NCBI GenBank assembly: GCA_963932145.1
Contig: OZ010587.1
Location: 110,843,329-110,907,328, forward strand
Direction: 5' to 3'
Source: Acanthosepion lycidas
Lineage: Eukaryota; Mollusca; Cephalopoda; Sepiida; Sepiidae
DNA: 64,000 nucleotides
Under the pieces are notes generated by a model, which was given only the letters and a program-made list of their open reading frames with translations, made no database searches and was not told the DNA's origin. The position numbers and the translations under genes were made by a program. Positions 54,785 through 64,000 of this stretch are shown here, one piece after another. The number at the start of each line of letters is the position of its first letter. The first letter of the stretch is position 1.

Positions 54785-55947
54785 AATTTATTCAATAAAA
54801 TCACCATTGGCTTCAACCACAACCTCCAGATGACTTTGGAATCTCTTGCAACTCTTCTGGATGGTTTCTTTGTTTGAGTTGCTGCCATAATCCTTCTCTT
54901 CAGTTCATCTTTGGTGTTACAAGGAGTTTTGTTGGTCTCTTGCTCAACTGTGCCCCACATAAGAATGAAGCGGGGTTGCAGTCAGGGGAGTTAGGTGGCC
55001 ACATGTAAGGGGTCATGTGGTCACAAATTGTTTAATGGCCATGCCTGGGTTCTCCTTATTATGTAGTATGTTGCAGAGTCTTGTTACCAGACATAGGGGC
55101 TTCCACCAGTCATCCTCTTAACCCTGGGCAGCACTACCTTCTCGAGGCACGATGTAGGTCTCCGTGTTGAGTCTGAGGCCCTGTGGGAAGATGAATGGAG
55201 GCATAACGTTACGATCACTAGTGATCACTCCACTATGATGTTGACTGGATATTTAGTTTTCATCACTCTCAGTACATCTTTTGGGGACACAAGCCAATGG
55301 TTGTTCTGTATGTTCACCATCTTATCCTGGCAGAAATTTTTCTCATCAGAAAAACTAAAGCCTGTTCAGTTGGAGTGGGTACCTGAGTTTGTTCAAAAGC
55401 TTCGTAGCATGGTCCTTCCTCTTCTTCATGGCTTGGGATAAAAATTGTCCCTTTCTCATCTTGTATTAGAAATACCGAGTATCTTCATGAACTGCCTGCC
55501 TGATAAGAAACCCAGATGCTCCTGTGTCCCTGGCTATGGACCTGATTGACTTGACGGGATCGTTATTAATCATAGCCTGGATCTCACCAACAAATTCAGG
55601 AGTTCTTTTCTTATCAGAACAATCAGTGAGTTTTTATGAGCTGACGTACCTTCATAATCACCATAAGACTCATCCAACTCTTTCTGAATCCCCTGCACAA
55701 TCCTCAGATTGACACCCAAATATTCTGAAATCTTCATATTGGAGCTTTCAGTGCAAATGCCAGGCAGGACAATATGCTGTTTCCAGATTTCTTGCAGAGT
55801 GAATTGCATCAGAGTGCTCTTTTTCTCACAGATGGTACCCAACTGACCCTACTATAATGTGCTGTTGACAAAATCAAAAACAAACCATGTGCATGCACAA
55901 AATTAAAAATATAAAATGGCGACAATTTACCCATCGCATCCTGTATA
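54785..55947 (-). mobile_element. Tc1/mariner-like transposon, degenerate transposase
   Basis: The minus strand opens near 55845 with MGTICEKKSTLMQFTLQEIW (N-terminal HTH region), continues NLRIVQGIQKELDES, and after several frame changes shows VITSDRNVMPPFIFPQGLRL (between catalytic acids), then WPPNSPDCNP (third acid region) and VEQETNKTPCNTKDELKRRI with the ending VVEANGDFIE. Order and motifs fit an IS630/Tc1/mariner DDE transposase of normal length (about 340 residues) broken by roughly five to ten stops and frame shifts. The right end is a CAGGATGCGATGGGTAAATT-type terminus at 55947; the left terminus was not found. Confidence 0.85.
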
Positions 55948-55949
55948 CA

Positions 55950-57145
55950 CATTGTATACAATCTAGTGGGTAGGATTTTAATCTAACAACTTTTCTCAAT
56001 GTATCCAATACTTTATTGCAGTTTGAAAAAGTAATTTTTTTTTTTTTTTTTTTTTTTTTTTCCTATTTACTTTCAATTAGGTGACAATTGGTTGTTTTCT
56101 TAACAACACTTATTCTTGTGGAACAGCAGGTAATATGACAATAGAATTACAGTGTATAGCAATTGACTAAAGTGATTTAAAAAAAAAAATTATATATTTA
56201 AAACCATTTTTTATGTAGTGCTTTCATTGTTCATATATTCTAAGTCAGAACATTAATTATGAACTGTCCCTTTTACATTTTCCTTTTCATGTATGTCGCA
56301 TGTGACATACTTTTACCAAAATCTTATATGAAACTTTGTTAAATGGAAGGAAAAAAAACTTTTGGAGGTATATGACTTTAGTAGATTCCTGACTGTAAAA
56401 AGAAAAAAAAATGTCTAAGATGACTTTTGAGTAAAAATGCTGCCTTTCTATAAAATGTTTCATCTTGTTTAACAAAGTGTCCCAAATTGGGAAAAAGTTA
56501 GTGAAAATACCATTGAAATATTTTCTATTTGCTACTAGTTAACTTTTTAAGTAAATTCCAATACTCAGAAGTCAATCCTTTCTCAGCTGTAACATTTTCA
56601 ATTTTGCTTATAATTGTTTTTCTAAAGAAAACTTTCAAAACTTTGCAAAACAAAATATGCCTAGATTAAACCAGTATTTAACATAAATGGAAAAAAGTAA
56701 AGTTTTAATATTGCCTTAAATTTTCTTTGAAATTTTCTGTACATATTTTGAAACACCATTTGGTTTTCTGAGAATGACCTCTATGATCCTAGATAATAAA
56801 AAATATATACAACACCTAGAAATGTTTTAACTCACACTTGATATATGATTAAAATTGCATACAATATACTTTTAAATAATTAAGAAAATATCCTAATTTA
56901 ATTCTCTAAACTTAACTTTCTTCTCCCAAATTCATCTATTGGTGGGTGGAGGAGTGCTGACTTCATCAAGCAATACCAAAGAGGTCAGTCTTGTATAAAT
57001 CTGTGATAACAAAAATTTATAAATAACTAAACTGGAAGTAAAGATTGAACTCCAAACTATATAATCGTGCAATTGGCACAATAATTTGATTCCTGGCAGA
57101 TTTTCTCCTTCCTCTTTCCAAATTATTTCCTTCACTCAAACTAGA
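55950..57145. other. AT-rich spacer
   Basis: A T run at 56038-56060. Otherwise no repeat, gene or RNA is recognised. Open frames are short. Confidence 0.5.
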
Positions 57146-57149
57146 GATT

Positions 57150-58115
57150 TTTTTTTTTAATCATTTCACCCCTAGCAAGGCAACAAAGTCACTAAGATAC
57201 AAAATGAATTTATGGTAACAAGTAGCTATTTCAGCTGTAAATATTTGCCAGAATCTAGTAATGTGCTTAAATTCATAGAGGAAAGCTCATCAGAACAAAT
57301 TACCATGAAAGTATAGAAAAGGCACAGGGAAATTGTTACAGCAATGGGAAAGTGACTGAAGTCAAGATGTCAGGACCAATAACATTGCAGATTCTTCTTT
57401 GTATTTTATCAAGAAATTCTAAATACATAACAGAAGCACCAGACCAAATGTAGCAGCAATATTCAATGCATGGATGAATGGTAGACTTATAAATATGTAA
57501 GATAAGATTCTGATGCGAAAAATTGTCTAGTAAAACATGGTGAACCATCTTTCCTAGCAGCAGACCTAGCAATTGATTCAATATAATCTTTTCACTTCAT
57601 GTCATTGGAAAACATTAACCTGAGAAGGCGCAATGAGTCATTCTCCTGGAGGTTAGCATCAGTCATGCTGATTGAAAGCAAAAAGGTTCTCTGGGATGAT
57701 TAAACGAGATCAATTTTGTTTTGGTGGCATTAAAATTAACAAGCCACTTCTTGCACTAGTTAACAGATTGTAGGTCATTTTTTTTTTTTTTTTTTTTTTT
57801 TTTTAGATCAGCTACCAATTTGACCCAATCTAACTTCTTGTTAAGACAAGAGTAAATGGTTGTCATCAGCATAGATAACAAGTTGGGAAATGATGACATC
57901 AGGAAGGTCATTGATGAAAATTAGGGGCAGGTTTAAAGAATGCAAAATGATCTAGAAGAAAAAAAAAGAACCAACTTGTTTTGTAGCATCAAATGTAGCA
58001 CCACATGTAACTTTGCTGACTACTTTGTTACCTTGACTTTAATCAAGTCATTCTTCTAGCCAGTCAGTAGATGATCAATAGTAAAGACAAGTGCCAGTCA
58101 AGTCTGAAATTAAAT
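57150..58115 (-). mobile_element. Jockey/CR1-like LINE: RT with YADD box and C-terminus, degenerate
   Basis: The minus strand carries DVIISQLVIYADDN at about 57900-57860, the RT catalytic box with YADD intact. After that come TKLISFNHPREPFLLSISM (about 57720), ENDSLRLLRL (about 57640), HIYKSTIHPCIEYCCYIWSG (about 57500-57440) and LDKIQRRICNVIGPDIL (about 57410-57360), and the family terminus TTGCTAGGGGTGAAATGATT. Two to four frame disruptions and stops. It has the same 3' end as the 44.5-45.2 kb copy but reaches further upstream. Confidence 0.85.
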
Positions 58116-58119
58116 GCCA

Positions 58120-59045
58120 TCACTCCTATGGTCAATTAAAATAACAAAATGACTTGACAAGTAAGCTTAGATATATGTCAGTAACACACTTTAGCTAAAC
58201 AAAATGATTGCACAGTTAAAAATCTATGCATCTCAAAAAGGAGGACAATTGAAATTTCTACTTATAACTAAAAGAGTTTATGCAATTATTACTGCAATAA
58301 AAATGTCTTTTAAATTTAAGGTACTAGTTTTCTAATAGATTGAGATATAAACTGCATATGATGATCTATTTTACTCTAATGTTCAGTCAAGATGCTTGCT
58401 TTTAAAATGGTCATAAAATATTCTTTGAAATTATTAAAAAAAAAGCAACAAAAATGGTAAACACTTTTGACAACAGTGAAAAGTTAAAAGGGTAGTTTTT
58501 TAATTTCACCTTGACAAAAAAAATGAATATGAACATAATTTTGGATTTGGACATTTTGTCCTTAATCAATTCTATGAACAAGAAAGTAGGTTAATTATGA
58601 AAATGAGGAGGTTTTGATGTTGTCTATGAAATAGGCTGATATGAAGAGACCAATTTTGGTTTGCTTTTTTTACAAACTGATTTATTTTCACATCTGGTGA
58701 AACAGGTTCTAACTCTTCTGATTGATGAAAATCCATTGTAGTAGGAGATACAATGTCTTGAGAATAATAAAAAAAAAACATTTTTTCTTTTTTTTTTTTT
58801 TTTTACAAGAATCTGTCAGCCAGACTGTATAGGCTAATTTTAGAAATTGAAATGGCACAGAAGACAGTTTAACATTAACTATAATATTTCATTGTCATTA
58901 TCTGGTGTTATTTTCTAGATGCAGTTTATTCTGTTTCTCAAGAATTTGTTGTTACTTAATTTATTTTAAAACTGTCACCACGACAGGCAAAAAGTTCTCT
59001 ATTTATTGACTTTGAAAAAAAAAAAATTAATGAAATATAAGTTTG
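58120..59045. other. AT-rich spacer
   Basis: A T run at 58787-58804. A 69-codon minus-strand frame at 58572-58781 has no known domain. Confidence 0.5.
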
Positions 59046-59054
59046 TATACACTA

Positions 59055-59235
59055 TGATGCGTGCATAGTCTAGTGGTTAGAATATTTGCTTTCCAACCAT
59101 AGGACCTGGGTCGAAAACTTTCCATGATTGATTTTAAATTCTTCATGTTAACAGAAGTGATCCCAGTGTGCAGCACATTTTGGAAAGTTCCTGAAAACCA
59201 TATCATGGGTTGACTCTAGCCTTGTGAGGGAATAT
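59055..59235 (+). mobile_element. tRNA-derived SINE, fourth head type
   Basis: A-box-like GTGCATAGTCTAGTGGTTAG and B-box-like CTGGGTCGAAAACTTTCC, followed by a body ending CTCTAGCCTTGTGAGGGAAT. Similar heads are known from octopus SINEs. The foldback element starts at its 3' end. Confidence 0.72.
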
Positions 59236-59237
59236 AA

Positions 59238-59312
59238 TATAAAAGGCTCAGACATTAATATTCCAATGTAATAAATTATAACCATGTAATATTAGTGTTT
59301 GAGCCTTTTATA
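59238..59312. mobile_element. Short foldback element, same family as 7978-8180
   Basis: Arms TATAAAAGGCTCAGACATTA and its inverse ...TAATATTAGTGTTTGAGCCT flank an inner CCAATGTAATAAATTATAACCATG-type centre found in the arms of the longer copy. It is a deletion derivative of that family. Confidence 0.85.
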
Positions 59313-59313
59313 A

Positions 59314-59336
59314 TATATATATATATATATATATAT
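59314..59336. repeat. (TA)n microsatellite
   Basis: About 11 TA units directly following the foldback. Confidence 0.9.
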
Positions 59337-59339
59337 TAT

Positions 59340-62300
59340 TTCTTTTCTATTTTTTTAAATTTTTTATGATGATGCAATTTTTCATATAAAACTATTAAAA
59401 AATCCAGAAACTCTCAATAGTAGATATTTGTGGATTGTAAATGTTGCTCTAATGCCTGAAACAAGTAAATTTTCATATAGGACGCTAAGGACTGACAAAA
59501 CTAAAAGCAATGTTTACAGGTACCTATTATTGTGGGTGGAAATGATTGATGTCATGACAAGCCAACCATTTAAAATCAACATCAAAATGTCATGTTTATA
59601 TATGGATGCTAATTTATATAATAATGTCAACTGATCAATTTAGGCAATGTGCTGAACTAGTTTTTAATTTTATTTTTATTTTCAAATGAAGTAATGCATG
59701 ATAAAATGAAAAGTTAAAAAAAAAATTCTATATTTGTCTTATTGTTAGTTTTAGTCTCTCTAACTGAAGTTGTTATTGTTAACATGGAATTAGGCCTGTA
59801 ACTAAAATTGAAATTTATATTTTAGATATATTTAATATTGACAACAATAATCAGTTCATGATCTTCTGAATAGAACATTCCCAAAATGCATCCTTAAAGT
59901 TCACAGTTCTTTATTTTGGTAATTTAACAGATTCTCAACTGAAGTGAGTTTTTTCATTTTTATGCATGTAAAAATAGGTTACTTCATACTTCCCATGAAA
60001 TACAAACTGGTAAACACATTCTTTTAATTCATGTGTTGGTCATTTCTAGTTTGTTGGCACATAAAAAAATCCACAGAATTTTTGTTGGATACTTAACCAT
60101 TTACTAATTACATTATAGCCTGTTAATAATATCTTGGTTTTATCGAATGCCATTTGCTTTTATTTATCTTAGATAATTTATAAAACTTGTTTCTCTGACA
60201 TCTTTGAAGAATTGACAAACTTGTTATAGATTTGAGATTTGATAATTATGAAATGAAATAACAATGACCAAAATTAAATTCTCTACTAAAACATGGGTTC
60301 CATTAAAACTGACAGACAATGATTCAGATGAACAAATGTTAACCTGAAAGAAGTTGTTTATTAAAAAAAAAAAAGCAAAAGTTTAAACTTAATTTCTTTT
60401 TCTTTTTAACTTTGCATCAAGTTTTATTTTTTGTTCTATAAAAACTAAAATTTAGATTTATACTTAAATTGCTTTATTAATTTAAAAAATTATTTAATTC
60501 TTCCATCTTTCTCTCTTTATAAATGAAAATTGTATTGGTTAAGAAAACACTTACAAATTACTTCCTAAAACTATTATGAAAATTTCCAAATGTCTATACA
60601 CAAAGAAATCCAAGTAAATCTGATTGTGTTTTTTTTCCAGTTGCATTGTTAAAAAAGTCAGAAATTCTAAATTTGCTTTATATTTTTTATATGAATACAA
60701 ATTAAACTTTAATTTAGTAATATACATTGTTTTTGTTAAGGTTAAAAAAGAAAACTATGAAAACTACCTAAAAATTAAACAAGTCAATTTCTGCAGTAGC
60801 AAGTATATGAAATTTAAGCCTTTATTATATGAGTATTTGAGTTTTTATGCATTTTACTTAAAATTTGCACTTGATAATTTTGTTTGCATAATTCTATCAC
60901 AATTCATTTGCTCTGATAATGAAGTCTAGTTATGCAAGCATCATTATCAACAAAAAGCTCATTTTTTTGTTTTTTTTCTTTTAATCTAATCTTTTCTATT
61001 AGTCTTTTGCATTACTCCCTACTTTTCTCTTGTTCATGTCTCACTGCTTTTCTCATGATTTACCCTAAAAATAGTGCATTGTATCTTATCTTCATTTCAA
61101 GTCATCACCTTCATACACTACCTGCCACCCCCCACCTTACTGCACCCTAATCTCGTCATATAAACATGGCCATCTTTCCCTTTTGTGCTGGATAGATACA
61201 TTTCAGTAATGTATGTGTAGAAACTGATTAAAAGCAATTTCCCATTAGAATCTGTGCTTTAAATAAGTGGGATTATTTCATTATTTTAATTTAGTCAATT
61301 TCTGGTCAGATCGTCTCATAAATGTTAAAAACAACAAATAAAACTATATTGATTTTTATATTTAAATGCTGTTTTAGATGTTTTTAACTAATGTTTTTTC
61401 TAGATATTGTATAAGAGGATATTAGGAAATTAGCTTAATTTGAAAAGCTTAGCCATGCAATTTATGAGTAAAAGCTTGCAGCTCCTATAAATTAGAACCT
61501 GCATTTTTCTTTTATAGGAATAATATACAGAACAGAAATGATGATTTCACAAAATATAAATAATCTCACATTTTCTTAGATACTTAATAACTATAATTCT
61601 TCCATTTTATATCATATTCTGAAGATTCTTTCTTGTAGACATTTCTATCTCTAAGACACAAGTGATTCTTAGAACATCCAATAAGTTTTACCATTATGCA
61701 AACTTCTCCTTTCTAAGAACATTATGGTGATGATTGAACAGTATAAACAAAATAATTCTTGAGGTTTTTAGTAGAATTATAAGTGCCTATTTATTTGTTT
61801 CACACTCTTTAAATAGAAAACAACTGTAAGGAAAGCAAATAAATATATTGTCAAAATTTTCTTTCTTTTTTTTTTTTTTTTTTTTTAATTTTTATTATTA
61901 TTTTAAAGGTTGTTTTATCTATTTCACCCCCCCCTTATGTACTTAATATAATATTGATATTTTTAGATAAGGTTTAAATCTGTATTTTTCTCAATTAATG
62001 ACTACATCAATATATTAATCAATAATCAGTAAGTGTACAAAAAAGCTTCTTTTTTGTGTCATATTAATTAGGATCCATGCCAAACAAAAATTTATTTACT
62101 TTATTTTTTTTTTTATAACTAATTATTAGCACTTAATGATTATCATTCATGAGTTGTGATTTGTATTTGTCATTGATACAAACTTGAATCTTTTGCTGTT
62201 AGAATGAATGCCTGTTATGCTTCAATGAATTTGTAAATGCATTCAATTGCATAAAAATCGAATTGATTTTTCATTTCTTCCATCATTTCAGTTAATAAAC

Positions 62301-63652
62301 TGTTTTTACAAAACCTTTTAAAATTAGACTTGATATATCATGTTGCTTGTTTAATCAAAGGTGAGTTTTCTTAATGATCTTTGTCTACTTGATCTTTAAG
62401 AAATGTGTAATATGATATTTAATGGAATTTCTCTTCTGCTTTCTTGCCTGGATTTCAATTTGATTTTATGCATTTATGCTTGAAAGTCAGTTTACCATTA
62501 GAATTGATATTTTTGAAAAATGTCAGAGAAATATGTTCTATTCTTCTAAATATTTTGTGGAGGAGAGTATTTATAATAACCAATAGATTAGTTATTATAA
62601 GTGTTCCTAATCAGTAGTTAAGCATGGCTTTCTCTTGTTTAATATCAAACTGGGAACTATTTGTAAATATCAGTTTGTGTTAATGAATCAGTTTGTGCTT
62701 TTAAAACAGTTGCTGTGTGCGATGCTGGAAATTCAAAGTAATATTTTATATAAATGCTATATTTTATAAAAACAGACATGAAATTAAAATAAATGGATGC
62801 ATAATAAAAAAGAAAAAAGTGATGTCAAAAATATGCATTTCAACTTTTATCTTGCATTTTTCTTTGAATTTTCTTTTCTTTTTAAAATCTAAATGAAACA
62901 TTTCTCTGAATATATAAAAAGCCATAGCCTATATCTCAGCATCTGGTATTTATCTGATTATTTTGAACAGAAATTAAACAAGTTCGCATTGATAATTACT
63001 TTGATTGCAATATTTGGAATTGTTATTCATAAATGTTTGCTTTTATTATAAAAATGTTTTAAAATCTATTTAATCTCATGTTCTTGACCTACAAAAATCC
63101 TTAGGTTATTAGTTATCATCTTCTCATTCTAATATAGATTTTCTGTTTATAATTGTTACAAACACAGAAAACTGATGCTACAATAATATGCATAATTAAT
63201 ATTGTTATTAATCTTTAGAATTTCAGACATGCTGTTCCTCTTAAAATAGAAAATCAAAAATTTCATCTGAAGCCACACTGTATTTTGAGTAGGATATTGC
63301 TACTTAAATATTACTGTAACAATGACAATTTGCTTAAAAAATTGGCAGTTTTAGGATTGGTTTTATATTGAATTAGCGATAACTAATGATTAATCATCTT
63401 AACTGACACAATTTTAATGCAAATATTTTGAATGCTTTTGAAAACTTTTTCTTTTATGCTGTAAGCTTAGTTTATTTTCTTTTTGCTCAAAATTTTGATA
63501 TATATAATCTTATAAAATTCTAAAATATACTTTTTTTTTTCATTTATCTGTAATATAGAGTAATTTTACTTAAAATTTAATAAAATTACTTAGTCCATGA
63601 ACAAATTTGAGTTGAAATTTGTTTTATGCTTACTCAAGAATAATACAATAAC

Positions 63653-63693
<41 letters not shown>

Positions 63694-63990
63694 GCTTTAA
63701 AAAAATAACTATGCATAACTATTCATTTTTCTTCCATTTAACTGAAGCAAAATTTGAAAGAAACAAATCTAATTTATTGTTATTTAAAAAATAAGATACT
63801 CTTAAAATTAAAAAGTTGTACTTTTGAATTAAGCTTTAAGTATCATTAAATAACTAAGCCAAAATCAGTTATCAAAAAAAAAAAAAATTACAACTGATAA
63901 TTTCAAGAAATTCTGATTTTTCTATTCAGTACACATAAAAAATGTAATGAATATATTCAAGAATGCATTAATAGCATTTCCTTCTAAAAG
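59340..63990. other. AT-rich region with no supported gene or repeat
   Basis: Longest open frame is 101 codons at 60624-60929 and has AT-driven, lysine/asparagine/phenylalanine composition without a domain. T runs occur at 61868-61886 and 63656-63692 (37 bases). Splice-like signals occur but none can be paired into a convincing exon. This could be intron, 3' UTR or intergenic DNA. Confidence 0.5.
63656..63692. repeat. Poly-T run, 37 bases
   Basis: Uninterrupted T run. Confidence 0.95.
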
Positions 63991-64000
63991 TTATTGGCAA

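Overview
This window looks like repeat-rich intergenic or intronic DNA from an animal, most likely a cephalopod mollusc. The basis is the mix of tRNA-derived SINEs with mollusc-style heads, abundant RTE-like and Jockey/CR1-like LINEs, mariner-family elements, a Penelope-like element, a Ty3/gypsy remnant, and very frequent (TA)n, (AAT)n, (GAAA)n and homopolymer tracts in AT-rich sequence. The species assignment is inference. I recognise no intact host protein-coding gene, no functional rRNA or tRNA gene, no CRISPR array and nothing bacterial. Nearly all long open frames are either pieces of transposons or artefacts of simple repeats.

Layout. 1-4.4 kb: unassigned DNA, a 172-bp tandem duplication, a Penelope-like fragment with its GIY-YIG end (interrupted by a tRNA-SINE) and a mariner-type MITE. 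4.4-11.2 kb: RTE-like LINE pieces, a palindromic foldback element, SINEs and microsatellites. 11.5-24 kb: a dense mosaic of SINEs, LINE tails, a 5S-rRNA-headed SINE, foldbacks, two non-autonomous DNA transposons, two inverted SINE dimers and a satellite-like duplication carrying a MITE. 24-31.5 kb: microsatellites, then a broken Ty3/gypsy element (about 26.6-30.3 kb). 32-36.4 kb: LINE tails, a third SINE dimer, a 34-bp minisatellite and an 102-bp palindromic MITE. 37-39.1 kb: a 53-bp minisatellite of about 40 units with higher-order structure. 39.4-47.5 kb: duplications, nested mariner copies, LINE tails and a second 5S-headed SINE. 47.5-64 kb: much more AT- and homopolymer-rich and poor in recognisable repeats, with one decayed mariner-like transposon, one LINE, one SINE, one foldback and a perfect 30-bp hairpin. 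This last part may be host intron, UTR or flanking DNA, but no exon can be proven.

The most interesting signals are (1) two copies, on opposite strands, of a composite SINE joining a 5S rRNA head, a tRNA-like/SINE body and a shared 3' tail; (2) three independent loci where another tRNA-SINE family forms inverted dimers; (3) the 53-bp minisatellite with a repeated 9-10-unit block; and (4) a MADE1-like 80-bp MITE whose TA target duplication can be read against the empty site in a neighbouring tandem copy.
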